From NCBI GenBank assembly GCA_025765615.1, contig JAIVFJ010000304.1, forward strand, positions 1-64,000: DNA of 64,000 nt. Reading direction: 5' to 3'. Positions 46,501 to 58,880 of this stretch are shown here, in pieces. The notes below the pieces were generated by a model that saw nothing but the letters and a program-made list of their open reading frames with translations, was not told the origin of the DNA and did no database searches. The DNA is from Zopfochytrium polystomum (taxonomy: Eukaryota; Chytridiomycota; Chytridiomycetes; Chytridiales; Chytridiaceae). Made by a program: the position numbers and the translations under genes. Positions within the stretch are counted from its first letter, which is position 1. The number at the start of each line of letters is the position of its first letter.

Positions 46501-47359
46501 TCGACGACGATTCCGTGGACAGCTCTGGTCGCGATCTGGGGCAGCGAAGAAGACGAGAACGTGGGAGTGCCGCCTCCGCCTCCGGGCGCGCTGGATCCTG
46601 ATGAATTTTGTGGAATTCGCAGGTCGAATAATTTAATGAATTTGCCAGAGATCGAGGCTAGGAACGTAGGAGAGTCGGGAAACCACGCAGCGGAGTGGAC
46701 CACATCGGATGAAGCGCCTTGGAAAATTGACTGCTCGGATTGGGAGGCTGTCGTCGTTGAGTGTCGAAGATCTGTGTTCCAAACGAGGAGCGAGAAGTCA
46801 CTCCTGTTCAAGACGATCAGTTGTCAGTGAGCAAGAAGACGGAATTGTACTAAAACAAACCTGACTTTGTCGAATCCTGATAAGAGCAACTTGGAGTCTA
46901 CGGGACAAAACTTTACCACATTGCACGGTCGTTGCGATCGTGCAAAAAAGTCATTCACGACGGTTGAAACTGGGCCGTCAGCATCAGGCGCTCCAGCGGT
47001 GCAACGAAGAATTGCGGTTCGTCCGGCACTCGTGCCAATTGCTAGGATATTCGCGGAGGAAGAGGTCGAGTCGGACGCAGGGCACCAGTCGAGCGATTTG
47101 ACGACGGCCGAGTCCTGGACGTGCGATAGCAGTCGGGACCTGAACGGACTCTGGGAACGAAAACGGGACAGACCGTCATTTGACACGCCCTGCATTGGCG
47201 CAAAGGGGATTCTATCTCCACTCACACCTTCGGGGACCACTCGTACAGCTTTGGAATGACATCAGCGACGACAAAGAGCCTGTTGCCAGGTGCCGCGTCG
47301 GCGTCGTCGGCGTCGACAGAGGAACTGCCTCCGACGTTCGCCCAGAGGATCCGCCTCAT
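43542..47359 (-). CDS. MIOS: MIOS/SEA4, WD40-RING subunit of GATOR2/SEACAT
   Basis: A subunit of the complex that activates TORC1 at the lysosome or vacuole in response to amino acids. The first exon (ATG 47359) encodes [10 protein letters not shown] and [17 protein letters not shown]40 repeats follow ([52 protein letters not shown]). A helical alpha-solenoid comes next, with LNASP joined across an intron to [12 protein letters not shown]. The C-terminus has the family zinc region: [26 protein letters not shown], and [21 protein letters not shown] with HNECPVTGC. Several GT-AG introns are present, including 43840-43770 and about 45190-45098. All joins keep frame, and the gene appears intact. 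Confidence 0.95.
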
Positions 47360-47555
47360 CGAAAGTCTGCCTTGTCAAGGTGGGCAGACAACACTAATGG
47401 GACAAGATTTCGAAGAGCAAGGGTTGTATTATCGGCTTGGTCGGACGAAAGCTCACAACAACTTGTATGGGTTAAAAACGGGGGATGAACAGCGCGAAAT
47501 CTTTGCACTGGCCGAACATCAGACAATTAGGCAAATCGACCACATTTTCTGGAAT

Positions 47556-48573
47556 CTACACGACCAACCCTGGGGTGCCAGGTTTCTGAGTCGACTGAAA
47601 AGTAGAGCTCCTCTGACTTGTAGATTCCTTCGACTTGACCGACGCGTTCAAAAGCACATACCCATTCCAAGACACAAAAGACAGCACCGCTTGCTCCAAG
47701 AACACGCCCGAGTTGAAGAATGGGTCATAAAAGTACACCACGGAGCAAATGACGAATGACACAATAAGGATGATTTCGTAGGCCAGGTTGATCCAGTGAT
47801 TGTAGTACTTCCTGACTTTGTCCAGTTGCGTCGTCGAGTTGGACACGTCCTTCATTTGGGCGTGGAGTGCGATGAGGAAATGTTTGTGACGAGCTCGAGG
47901 AGGGCAAAGTACAGTGTGCACGTCAGCGTGAGGGCGCGGTAGACTGCAAACTCTGGGCTTGCCCGGCTCGCCGCTCCGACCCAGTTGTTGTCCAGATACG
48001 CTTTCAGCTGGAACGCGACACCAGTGAACCCCGTGGCCGTGTAGCACAAGGTAGAGATCAAGGCCGGGATGTTCCCGGTGAGGGATTGGAAGTTATTTCC
48101 GGAGGGTTTGAATCTGCCCGTGATGATCTGGAAGCGAAGGAACGATATGTGAACCGAGACGATGCTGTGAACGCGCTTGAGGGCGTTGAAGGCGACCATC
48201 CACTTTGGAAAGTCGGGCCAAGTGCTGTAAGTGGTGAACGAAAGGTTTTGCTTAGATCTCATTTCTGCACACCCACTTTTCTTCGTCCATACTTTGATTC
48301 GTATATTTGGCGAATACAGGAATAAAACTCGACAAAGTCCGCGCCGAAGCTGACAGCAGTTGCCACTATGATCCCAATTTGTAGCGGTGTCAAAGTCACT
48401 TTGCGGAGGGTCGGCATGACGATCCCGTTGTTCGAGGATTTCTGGTCTGCTCCCGAGCCTAAGCTTATGCAGAACACGAGGTTCAACATAGATACGGACG
48501 CGTTGATGCAAGGTGCGAAGAGGACGACACCAGTGAGGTTGGACAGTAGTAGAGACAGTTGCGGTTGAAGCAT
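47556..48573 (-). CDS. Seven-helix membrane protein of unknown family
   Basis: About 315 residues with seven hydrophobic segments, from LSLLLSNLTGVVLFAPCINA to EQAVLSFVSWNGYVLLNASV, and a short polar C-terminal tail. The ATG is at 48573. A GT-AG intron (about 48300-48235) joins IYES to WPDFPKWMVAFNALKR. One base is missing near 47876 (GG where the downstream paralogue implies GGG on the plus strand), giving the only break. Segments such as NNWVGAASRASPEFAVYRAL and DKVRKYYNHWINLAYEI are shared with the truncated copy at 51.8 kb. The topology suggests a receptor-like protein, but no GPCR signature (DRY, NPxxY) was seen. I do not recognise the family. Confidence 0.7.
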
Positions 48574-48785
48574 ATTCGCTGCGACGTCTAATGCAACTGA
48601 GAGTGTCGCGGGTAACGCGACGTCGCGAGAACCGGAATTATGTCCTTCTTTTTGCAGAGAATCCTTTTACCGTTTGCCTTGTGGGTCCAAATGGATCACA
48701 GTATTTTGAGTCTGTCGAAAGTGTTTCGCGGTCCACCCTGCGATGCAACCATGGTGTGCGGACAGGAACGGTACAATATTTTTTA

Positions 48786-49492
48786 ATGTCAACGAACACT
48801 TCACCACTGCCAGCAGCCCCCGCGTCTCTTGCTATCACGCGTGAAAACTCCAAAGTGGGCGGCCAGCTGTTTCAGAGAACGAGGGGTCAGGGCGCAGAAG
48901 CGTCTGCATATTCAAGATTGCGTCCTTACCGTCAACATTTCAGGCATTTGGTATTTGTGCCGCCTCAGTTCAGGCTATAGATCCTCTTCGAATTCACCTC
49001 ACCAACCTCTCGTGCAGCCTTCACCACTCCTCCGGACGTCTCCCTCGATGCCAGCAGCGACCCGTGTCCTCGACGACTTCAATCTTGCAGAGAGCTGGTC
49101 GAGGCTGCGATCGACGGAGCCAGCGAGCTCGGCCGCGTCGACGCGCTGGACAGGTAGGGTCATCGTCGGCCTGACACCACCGCGACAATTTTGACGGGAG
49201 TTGGCTAAATTCTTCAGGCAAACACAGACTCGACCAATCGTGTGAAGGAAAAAAGCTCTTCTGCGTCCAAAAGCGCTTTGGCAGGGCTCCCCTCTGGGAA
49301 GTTTATGCTGGCAGCCTGGAGTTGACTGGGCAGCCATACGCGCGGAGGTTGAGCGGCTGTCAGCAAGTCAGCGGTGGTCGGAAAGCAGCTCCAGCAACAG
49401 TCAAACACGGCAGGCGGCAGACCAAGGCGACTGCTGCTCAAGCAAACGCGAGCACTGGCGGTGGCGGTGTCGTAAAGAGCGGCCGTGTCTGA
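48786..49492 (+). CDS. Hypothetical small protein gene, spliced
   Basis: A tentative model. An ATG at 48786 opens MSTNTSPLPAAPASLAITRE, and a nearby frame encodes RAQKRLHIQDCVLTVNISGI. A clear exon (about 49019-49148) encodes RELVEAAIDGASELGRVDAL with a GT donor at 49149. It joins, at an AG near 49226, to RLDQSCEGKKLFCVQKRFGR and WEVYAGSLELTGQP, ending at a stop at 49490. The helical middle and Ala/Gly-rich end look coding. An alternative frame stays open to about 49676 with a Gly/Ser-rich tail. Function unknown. Confidence 0.35.
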
Positions 49493-50266
49493 AAGAGCCA
49501 CTCGGTGAAAGCACCGGCAAGGGTAATGGTGGAAGTAGCGGTGGGACGAAGGTGGCGTCTGACCAGAAGCAGCACCAGGCGGCAGCGCGGACGACTAATG
49601 GGGAAGTCCTCGGCACCGGCTGCGCCTCGGCGAAAATGGGCACCAGAGCCTCCGCATAAGCAAGCGGCCGCGACAACGCAATTGCAGTCAGCCAGCAGCG
49701 AAGCCTGCGGCTGCAACCAAGCCTGCGAGTGGTGTTGGGGCAGGCAAGAAAAATGAGAGGGATATACAGTATCTTGAGCTAGGATGTTTTTTTCTAGGGT
49801 TGCATTCCGAGCGGTAGCAGTAGTTGGGGGCCGAACAGTCTGTGTGAGATTTTCGTCCTGGAACATATGTATTTGTTGAGAGGGGGGTGGCGAAGTAATG
49901 GATCGATATCTCAGCTTCTTGGTGTCGGGTTAAGGACGATACTGGAACTTCGGTACATCAACTTAGTTGGTGCATTGGAGTATGAAGTCAATTTATGGAT
50001 TTACATGTAGATTATGGCGAGGGTCTGCCTGTTTGTGGAATGGGTTGCGCTCTTTCGTTCAAAACTACTGATGGAGCAAACAGCCCGAAAATGATGTCTC
50101 CCAAACCACCTCTGCGTGCCCCACAGCAGACCCCCGGTGCGGGGAATCCAGCAGGGATCAATGGTGCAACACGCTCACCTCCAGAGCGACACCGTCGTGC
50201 CACTACAGATCAGCGAGACGGCTCTGCTGAGATGGGCGGCCCCGAGGTCGAGCCACAGCTCACAGC

Positions 50267-51343
50267 CTTGCGGAATCTCTTCGCCCGAGACCGGCGCCCG
50301 GTTTCACCACGGCGCTCCCGACCGTTTCGGCTACATGCGAATATGAGCTCCCGGTCGTCGAGGTGGAGAACTCGATGCGGCAACCAGGTAACTTGGCACT
50401 CGTTGCGCTTCAGAAACCTCTCCTATCCAGTGACCTTTGACACCCCAACACCTTTCCCCACGAAAGGTCTCGCCCGTCCAGCGAAGCCGCCACTGCTGCC
50501 CACCCGCCGGGTACGACGACCCCCGCCCACACCCGCAGCGAGATACACTGAGCGTGCTCCAGCAGCACATTGCCTTATTTGACCGCGCCGACCGCGGCGT
50601 CGTCTATCCTTCCGACACGTTCGCCAGGTCGCGTGAGCTTGAGTTCAATGTCCTCATTGCAGCATTCTTGGCGGTCTCTCTGTCGTGGTTTTCTGGGAAT
50701 TGAGGTTTCCTCACCTATTTGTCGAGTGTGGGCTTGTGATTGAGAGCGTTTTATTCACCAACTTCTTCTATTCCATCTCTTCATCCACAGCGTCTCTCCT
50801 GCCCAGCCCAACTCTTCCAATCTAAAATGAAAACACACCGCTGCACGGACGGATCGGACACGAGCGCCTACGGTCTGCATTCGTCCTTCGTCAAGAAGAC
50901 TCGCGAGCCATTAACCACCCACTCTCGTTCCATTTCCACTCAAACAACCCTTAAACGTTGCAACAGACACGGAAGGCCGCTTCGTTCTCTCCACTTCGAG
51001 CAGTTTTTTTTCCAAATACGCTCGCTCCTCGCGGGCACACCTCAGCGACATCTGGGCAATGACGCAGGAGATACGCCTAGTCGGCAAGTCGGAGTGGGGG
51101 CTACTGTACCTGCTCTGCGCTCGCAACGGAAGAATCGAAATGGAGGACATCAGGAGGTGTTATGTATGTGAGGCGGGTTTTCATTGGCAGGGTTTTTGGA
51201 GACCGGTGCCATCGTGGCGCCTCACTGAGAAACACCTTTCATCATTCAAAACCCAACTCTCTCACTTTCCGTCCCAGGATGGCATCCTATTTTATCGCAT
51301 TGCCGACGAGCAGAAGGCCAAGGAATTGAACGCAGATTCTTGA
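50267..51343 (+). CDS. Caleosin-family protein (lipid-droplet, peroxygenase family)
   Basis: Caleosins sit on lipid droplets or ER; many are heme peroxygenases that bind calcium through one EF-hand. Blocks seen: an N-terminal piece ELPVVEVENSMRQP; LSVLQQHIALFDRADRGVVYP with FNVLIAAFLAVSLSWF (hydrophobic hairpin region); GSDTSAYDTEGRF across an intron (about 50871-50967); FFSKYARSSRAHLSDIWAMT; KSEWGLLYLLCARNGRIEME; and DIRRCYDGILFYRIADEQ across a second intron (about 51165-51279), stopping at 51343. The first family His (QQH) is present. The EF-hand loop reads DRADRG, lacking the usual acidic or polar residues at positions 3 and 5. Frame breaks near 50828 and 51005 lie in homopolymers. The first exon is not resolved. 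Confidence 0.85.
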
Positions 51344-51803
51344 TGCAGATTGTTTATTCTTTGGACGAGCGCGTGGTGAAGGTGGGGGGGAGGGAAGGTC
51401 CGGCACACTCTGTGTAGCTTTGTTTTATAAAACAAAATATTGTGAGAGGGTTCCCCGCCATCGCTGAAAAGACCAAAACTCTCAAGTCCTCGTGTCGCCA
51501 ATTGAGCAATTCGTTAGTCTGCCGAAAGGGATGTCTCTCTAGTGGGTCATACTTGTGTTGAACCTTCCAAGATTGATTGAACACTCCCACTCTCTATCTA
51601 ATTGTGAGCTACCATTTTGAACTAGTCTCTCGAATGTTTAGAATCTATAGTGAGCGATCGGGCCGCACACCGCACCACTTCGCACTGAATTGGCGGTAAG
51701 GCCAATTAATTGCTAGCTTGAGCGATAAATTAGATTTCCACGAACTTTCCCCTCCAACAACAATCTCGCTTTAAGCACGTGGGAAGCATGAACAAGGAAA
51801 CCT
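51344..51803. other. Intergenic region, caleosin/truncated copy
   Basis: Convergent 3' flanks, with no gene seen. Confidence 0.4.
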
Positions 51804-52290
51804 CTACAGCGCGAATCCTGACGCCGATTTTTGGGCAGGCGCAGTCGAGGTCTTGCCTGTGCTACTTGGGGCGTCTTTCGACTTGACTGATGCATTCAAG
51901 AGGACGTAACCATTCCAGGTGACGAACGACAGCACCGCCTGCTCCAGAAATACGCTCGCGTTGAAGAACGGGTCGTAGAAATACACGACGGAGCAAATGA
52001 CGAACGAAAGGATAAGGATTATCTCATACGCCAAGTTGATCCAGTGGTTGTAGTACTTCTTGACTTTATCCAGCTGCGTCGTCGAACTGGACAACTCTTT
52101 CATCTGGGTGTGCAGTGCGATGAGCGAGGCGTTGGTAACGAGCTCGACGAGGGCAAAATACAGCGTGCACGTCAGAGTGAGACCGCGGTACACGGCGAAT
52201 TCGGGGCTTGCGCGGCTCGCCGCTCCGACCCAGTTATTGTCGAGGTACGCTTTGAGCTGGAAGCCGACGGCAGTGGCAGTTACAGTTATA
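51804..52290 (-). pseudogene. Truncated copy of the seven-helix membrane protein
   Basis: The minus strand encodes the last 160 or so residues of the protein at 47.6 kb in one frame (NNWVGAASRASPEFAVYRGL, ELVTNASLIALHTQMKELSS, SFVICSVVYFYDPFF, AVLSFVTWNGYVLLNASVKS). It keeps about four of the seven helices. Similarity ends abruptly at 52285-52290, next to an AT-rich run (52288-52316). No first half was found upstream. Protein identity to the full copy is high, so the duplication is fairly recent. The retained part is unbroken and could still be expressed. Confidence 0.75.
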
Positions 52291-52830
52291 AAAATATATA
52301 TGTATAAATATATATTGGATAGAATTATCGATCCAAATTCTATTCCTGCGACGAGAGGTGAGCATTGGAATCGCCTTACCAGAGTCTTTTTCGCTTGAAA
52401 ACGCCACTTTATGGGGTTATTACAGGAATAACGAGTGTTTATTCGGCGAAACGAGAGGTGAGTGAGTTGAGGGATGGTGGGTGGAACGTCAGCGTGGCCG
52501 CAGGCTGCAGATCGTCCCTGGAAGCATTAAAAGACGCTGCCACTGGATTGCCGTTGGCCCTGGTTGCTTTTCTCACTGGACGCCAACTGTGCCTGTGCTC
52601 TTAGAAAAGCATCATACGAGTCTGCAGTTTCGTTGTATTTTCCCCTCTTCCTCCACTAAATAAACTCTCAGCGGAGCACTGCAAAAACCTCGCCCTGCAG
52701 AGATCGGAGTCCCGTGTCTTTCCCAACATTTTTTGAGGCGGAGAGCACGGCCTTGGCTTCGAGCAAGCCGGCAGCTTCGATAGACTCGGGGTGTCCTGTG
52801 ATCTTATAAAGGCGGGGCACACACCGGACG
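52291..52830. other. Short gene-free stretch
   Basis: Starts with an AT-rich simple run (52288-52316). No gene is recognised before the PLAA stop. Confidence 0.4.
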
Positions 52831-55800
52831 TCAGAGGCTGTCTATCATCCAAACCAAGTGCGTCTTGGAACTCACTATTGTTCCCAGGGCAGACACCGCC
52901 CGCCTTTCAACTTCGGCATCCGTTTCCTTTTTGAGTACCTGAAAGCCCAGTCAGGCGGCACCATTGGACACAATGGAAGTCATGTACCTCGATGACTTCA
53001 CTTAAAAGCTCGATGTCATAGTGGTCGGTTTGCTTCGTCCTGAACAACACCGCAAGGCTGGTAAACGCATTTAGAACTTAGGCCTTACGCATTTCCACCT
53101 ATCGGGATCCCAGCTTACTTTAATATAAGTGTAACATAAGCCACGCGAAGATTGGAGTTTGTGCTGGCTCGGAAGTTTTTCCCTAGCAGACCCAGAATCT
53201 AAAAAGTTCCGTGACCACCCGATGTTAGGATCAATCAAAGCGCAAAGTACCATTGCCCACCAAATCCCTGCTCTGGAATACAACCGCCATTCCCTTCTCT
53301 GTCGCGAAAAGGTTGCACAATAATCGGAGTGATAGCATCACGTTGGCCTCATTCTGGCCTGGTGTGAACGGATCCGATAATTGTGCGGCAGTAAACAGAT
53401 TTTCAATGAACGTCGCGTCGGAAGAAGCAGGGAGCTCCGTATGCAGAACGATCACACGCAATAGGTCAATTGCTGAAGAGAAAAAAACCTTAAAAGAAGT
53501 CCCTGACCGAAAATGGTTGGACGTCCCACCTGGAAATCGATTGTTCACAGGCCATCCAAGCATGATCTTTTGGAGCGCCTTGTAGTGTCCCGCCGTAAAT
53601 TTCGCCGTGACGGTTGCGGGTTTTTGAAGGATGGTGGAAATCTCGGCGATGAGAGCAAACTCTTCATCTGTCAGGCCATTGGTCTGTTCAGAGATTTTGT
53701 GTTAGCGGTATCATTCAACCATTGAAACACTGTGGGAGAACTTACAGAGTTGCTGGACACTTCACTTTGGAACTGAGAGACCTTGTTTTTGACGGCGACG
53801 ACATTCAGAGCTTGGAAGTTGCTGAAGGACGTCTTCGCTCGAACAGCAAAAAACAAATAGTAGCTTTGTAAGAATTAATTCACAGCTTATCGAGTCGCTT
53901 ACGATTGGCAAAGTTCTTTTCGCAGGTGGTGGTGGAGGTGGTGCAGCCTGCAGTGCTATTTAGCGGGTTGAATCCAGTTCACCAAAGCAATCTACCTGTC
54001 CGCTGCTGCCCGGCACATATCGGGAAGCCCCAGTGAAAGGATCCACGTTCGCGTAAGGATCTGTCTGTCCGATGGTTTGGGTGCTCGTGTTTTGAATGAT
54101 GAAATTCGCAATCTGTTCCAAGAAATCTTGCGAAAGTTCGTATTGATCAATGAAACGTTGCGCTGTCATGTATGGATTTTCTGCGGGCGTGTTCAGCGAT
54201 TAGCGCACACAAATTTAAGCAAATCAAATCCTACCCGACACGTTGTAAGGAAGCTTCAAATTTTGCCCCGCGCCGATGTCTATGTCGAAGACGTAGTCGT
54301 ACTCTCGACCCATGTAGACTTGCTTCCTTGAGCTTCCAACAGCGTCAACGACCTCTCCAATTTTCTGCCACTGGGAGGCCGTCGCGTCCCATTGATGCGC
54401 TTCGACGATGTCCCCGTTTCGTACCATGATGACTTGGTCGGGACGACCTGCGGATTGGTTAGGCTCGGCGAAATGATGAAGACGCGCTGATCAAACCAGG
54501 GTTCAAAAGGGCGTCCAGCCCAGGCAGTTTCGACTTGTCCACGTCACCGACTTGATTACTAAGTGAAAGGAAGAGCCTTGAGTCGGTCGCGCAAGAGTGG
54601 AAGGGGGGCAACCAACCTCGGTAACGCTTGGCTTGCGACGGCAGCGTCGAAGGTCTGCAACTTGAAAATAAGCTTTTAAGCGAGAACGATTGCGGCCAAA
54701 ACCTTGATGTCGTCCTCCGAAGCAATTCGCTCTGGCGCGCGCGTGAAGATACGAACAACTCCATCGCTGCCACCGGTTGCGACATCGCCGTTAGGCAGGA
54801 CGGCGACGCACCACACAGACACGCAAGGGTGTGTAATTGTTTGCACGCAAGTCGTGCCTATGAGCGTAACGAGAAGTTGCATCATTGAACAAATCTACCA
54901 GCTCGCTGGCAAACGTACGAACCATCCCAAATACGGAGCGATCGATCCTCTCCGCAAGAAGCAAGCTGGCCGGAAGGGAACGCGGCGAGGCCGTACACAA
55001 ACGCGGTGTGGCCAGACAGTTCTCGAACGCAATCGCCCTGATAATTCCAAATCCTCACAGTGCTGGAGAACGCCGCAAAACGAGTGGTGAGAGGACTAAA
55101 GTTCGTGCGGGAGTTTGCAGGATCAAGTAGGACTCCCACCTATCGTTTGACACAGATGCGAACCCAGAAGCGACCAGGGCAAGTGCGCGGACGACGTCTC
55201 TATGTCCTCGCATTGTCTGCACGGGCTGCCCATCGCTCCAAAGCTTGATGAGCTTGTCAGCCGAAGCTGCCCATACAGAGAAATCGTTACGTAAGCTTGC
55301 TTCAAGCTTCTGACCCTGCTCACCCGTTAAAATGCCTCGTCCCGGAAGCTCGAGCACAGCCCACACAGCTTGCTCGTGCCCGGTCATAGTCCACAACGAC
55401 GACCCGTTTCTCCACACGCGAGCAGTTCTGGTGTTTCGGCGAGGATTCGGAAAGAGGCATAGAATCAGCGAATCGCGCAACGTTTTGCAATGGATGTTCA
55501 ACGCACTTATCCCACGATCCCGATATGATGTCTCCGTTTGCAGCAAGTGCGAGAGTGCAAACAGTGTCGGTGTGTCCCACCAGCACGAATGCCGGCTCCG
55601 CCGGGTTTCGCACGTCGAACACGTTGATAACCTTGTCCGCTCCTCCACTCGCGACGAGGCCTGCAAACGAGCGAGTGAATGAATGCTGGGTTTTTTTTTT
55701 AGCATTCGTCAGCGAGCGTTCTCACCTTCAGTAAACTCTCCATGCGGTGGGATGTACACGAGCGAGTTGACAAAGTGAGAGTGGCCTAAATACGAATTTC

Positions 55801-56114
55801 CGAGGGAAAACTCAGAGACCGCAGGAGAAGCGCGAGACCACGAGAGCACTCGAGTGTCTCGTGAGCTGGAGAAGAGGAGGCCATCGTTGGCAACCGCAAG
55901 AGCACGGACCTGCGTGGCACATTAGAATATCAGCATGACAAATGATCTGTGACGCCACGTTCGGCCCTCCGAACGCATGCGCGCGATCCAGACGGCCGCA
56001 ACGTGCGCGTTCATACGCGCAGGAGCGCTGCAGCTATCCATGTTACGTACATCTTGCGTGTGGGCTTGGAGCACCGCGGAGAGTTGGAAGGGCACCGGTT
56101 GTGGCGTTGACATC
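52831..56114 (-). CDS. DOA1: PLAA/DOA1 (UFD3) ubiquitin-binding WD40 protein
   Basis: A Cdc48/p97 cofactor that binds ubiquitin and helps maintain free ubiquitin and sort ubiquitinated cargo. Exon 1 (ATG 56114) encodes MSTPQPVPFQLSAVLQAHTQ. WD40 repeats follow over many short exons: VRALAVANDGLLFSSSRDTR, SGSWDK then TARVWRNGSSLWTMTGHEQA, ASADKLIKLWSDGQPVQTM, TVRIWNYQGDCVRELSGHTA, SCGEDRSLRIWD, GGSDGVVRIFTR. The PFU domain carries GDIVEAHQWDATASQWQKIG and VFDIDIGAGQNLKLPYNVS, then ENPYMTAQRFIDQYELSQDF. The C-terminal PUL domain runs from ALNVVAVKNKVSQF through IDLLRVIVLHTEL to a final exon VLKKETDAEVERRAVSALG ending at 52831. All joins seen keep frame. Confidence 0.95.
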
Positions 56115-56344
56115 GTTTTGGCCGGGATCTGCGCGTCCAATTGGCGTCCAATCACAAATTTCAATCGTGCCTTGTCCCATCAATTCATCTCAAGTGTATT
56201 TCTGCATCAGCCTTGCCTTCACCATCAGTTTGCGCGTCAAGCGCATCCACCCAGAGAGTGCCCGCTCGGGTGCGGGCTTCGTGCGCCTTTTCCGCCAGAA
56301 ACGCAGTGTGCTCCGCAGCAGCCTACCATCGAAAATGAGTGATT

Positions 56345-58880
56345 TCACAAGATGGCTGTTTGCATCGCCCCCACCTCCTTGACGATTGCGGCAAACTCTT
56401 TGCCGACTACAATTCCGTCTAAAATTGGTGTAGACGCACCCTTTCGAAACTCGAAGCCCGTCTGGTGTTGGGAGACGAGTTAAGTCCGTGGTATCATCGA
56501 AACGAACCGGGTGTCAACCAACAAGAACTTACCACAGCTTTTGCAAAATCAACACCCAGTTGCTTGGCCACTACTGCTGCGTTGGCGTCGCGAATATGTG
56601 ACGCACCAGAGGGCAGCATGTTAGGGTGAAGGAGCTCGAAATTTTTGAAAGCATTCTTTGGGATAATGCCCTAGTGGGAAATGCGTGTCAGGATCTCGCA
56701 CTTCTTCCAGTTCGAACGAAATAAACACAAGGGATGCATACATCGACGATTTCAGCCGCAACATAATCTTCGGTCTGCCACTCTCCAAAGAGCTCAGCGA
56801 CGGTCGGGTCGTTTGACGCGTCGGCGTCTGAAGTTCCTCTTGCAACGCTCAACTTGTGGGCTTCTATTTCCCTCTTACGATTGACAGTGTACGCTCGAGC
56901 GTTGCCCCGTTTCATTGGTTCTTCTCCTTGCTTTACAACTCTTCCTTTATAAAGCCATCCTTGACGGGAAAGGAGCTAGAGGGTTGGCAAATCATTGCGT
57001 GAGGAACAACAGAACATCTGGGCAACCACGTATCTTACATACATCTTTCAAGTGAGATCGAGGATAAATGTCTTCATCCTTGAACTTGCCGACGATGAAT
57101 TCTTTACCCTTGGGAAAGATTATTTGGTTTGCAGTGCAGTGACGTTCTAAAGCAAACCTTTCGAATACAGTAAGAAATAACAAACTGAAGGGGCAGCTTA
57201 CAAAGGGTGGTTTTTGAACCCAGCAAGGTTCGAAGGCATTTTTTCCGAAACCTGGGCAGTCTCCAGCATGACGTCTTCCTTCTCATCCACCGCCGTGCGA
57301 TCCGACTTTGACAATAGCCACAGGCAAGTGTTCCAAAACACTTCGTCTTCACCCATTAGGCGCAGGCGAAGAGTTCGCCCATTCCACTGAGAACAATACC
57401 GACGCGTTACATCTTTGACGCCAAACTCTGAAATCCCCATTATAATCAAATCTTGGATGCACGGCGGCTGCCCGATAGCTTTTCACCAACCTTGCTCACA
57501 CGCGATCACGTAGGTCAAGTAGAGCTGCAGTGGAGCGCTTACTGGCGGCTCAAAGCTGTGATCCTCGGCAACCGCACCTGAGGAGGGATCCACAGAAACC
57601 CAGGTTTCCTCTGTCTCCGCGAATACTTCAGCCCACAGGCGAATGCCGAGCGTCTCGTCATACTCCGCCTTTTGGCGGTCCCCTTCTGGTTCAAGTGGCA
57701 CAGCCAACGCTGCCTTTGCAAGAGACAAGGGCACCGGGTGCAGCGACCCAACCAGTCGGCACTTTATACCCACTCCGCGCATGGCAGCGACAAAGAGAAG
57801 TGCAGAAAGGTTCGGTGGGACCGCTCGCGATTTCGAGTCAGGCTCACTGATAATTCGGCCGAGACAGTCGACGATGGATTCGGGCGTACATGGGTGAGGC
57901 ATTGGCTGAGACTTGGAGACAGGAAACTGCTCTTTCCACCACTTCGCTACTGACCGAAGGTACATGCTCACAAATGGATGCTTCGCGGGATTCGTGCCGT
58001 TCGTGTCTTTTTTAGATCGGGCAGCTCGTCCTTTCCCTTTGGCCGAGGTTATTGCAGTTCCCGCTTTCAATCCCGAAACAAGGGACTCTGGAATGAGGGA
58101 AAGGCAAAACGCCTGGACGCATACAAGTTTTCTACTCGTTATTTCAGTGATCATGTCTAGGTTTTCAAATAACCAGTAGTTTCGTTACCTGAGTATTTGG
58201 GTCGTTACAGCATCGATTTCGGTGGGTCAGAGAAACAAGTAGACAGAGCAGGTGTGCCTTGTGCATCGCAACGCGCAATTCTCGATCTGCTTTGACCAGC
58301 CCAGCCGTTTTACGCTTCTTCTTCCTGCATGCCGATCAAATACATGCGACTTAATTAGCAACGGATCCCAGGGTTGCGAAGAATGCACTCAACTGTTTCG
58401 CGCCTTGCACTTGATCTGACGAAGGTATAGAAATTTCGATTGGGCCACTTCGAACATCGCCGACCGAAAGTGGCATTGGATCTGCATGGGGAGTATCAGG
58501 ATCAGGAGTGATCCCTGTCCGAAAATCTGAATGGACGAACCCCTTTCGGCGTCAGCTGGAGGAGAAACGGTGGGAACATTTTCCCAAACTTCGTCGTCAT
58601 CAGCATCATCATCATCATCATCGGCAGGATCGTTGAAGAAGTACGATGGAGCTTCCGATTGCAAGGATAAAGTCGACGATGAAGCGATTGCTACTGATGG
58701 GACCGTCACGAACATCTCGTCGTCATCGTCGTCGTCGTCCTCGTCCGTCTGGCCAGCGGTTGGAGGAAGAGGAGGTGGAGGTGGGACCGGACTTGCATCG
58801 GCGACGCGCCGCCTCTTTGACGTGTGGCTTACGGGTTTTCCCGTGGAGCGCGGTTTGGTACCTTCGTCGCCGTCCACCAT
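56345..58880 (-). CDS. RAD4: XPC/RAD4 DNA damage recognition protein
   Basis: Recognises helix-distorting lesions to start global-genome nucleotide excision repair. An acidic, disordered N-terminus (DEDDDDDDDEMFVTVP, then VWENVPTVSPP) leads to ELRVAMHKAHLLCLLVSLTH. The transglutaminase-like domain shows LSALLFVAAMRGVGIKCRLV, LWAEVFAETEETWVSVDPSS and YLTYVIACEQG. BHD1-3 follow: VKDVTRRYCSQWNGRTLRLR, LERHCTANQIIFPKG, TEDYVAAEIVDGIIPKN, GNVEL-like NFELLHPNMLPSGASHI and FEFRKGASTPILDGIVVGKE, stopping at 56345. One break lies at the C4T3 run at 58540-58546. The start is uncertain: the ATG at 58880 is the first in the acidic frame. Confidence 0.94.
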
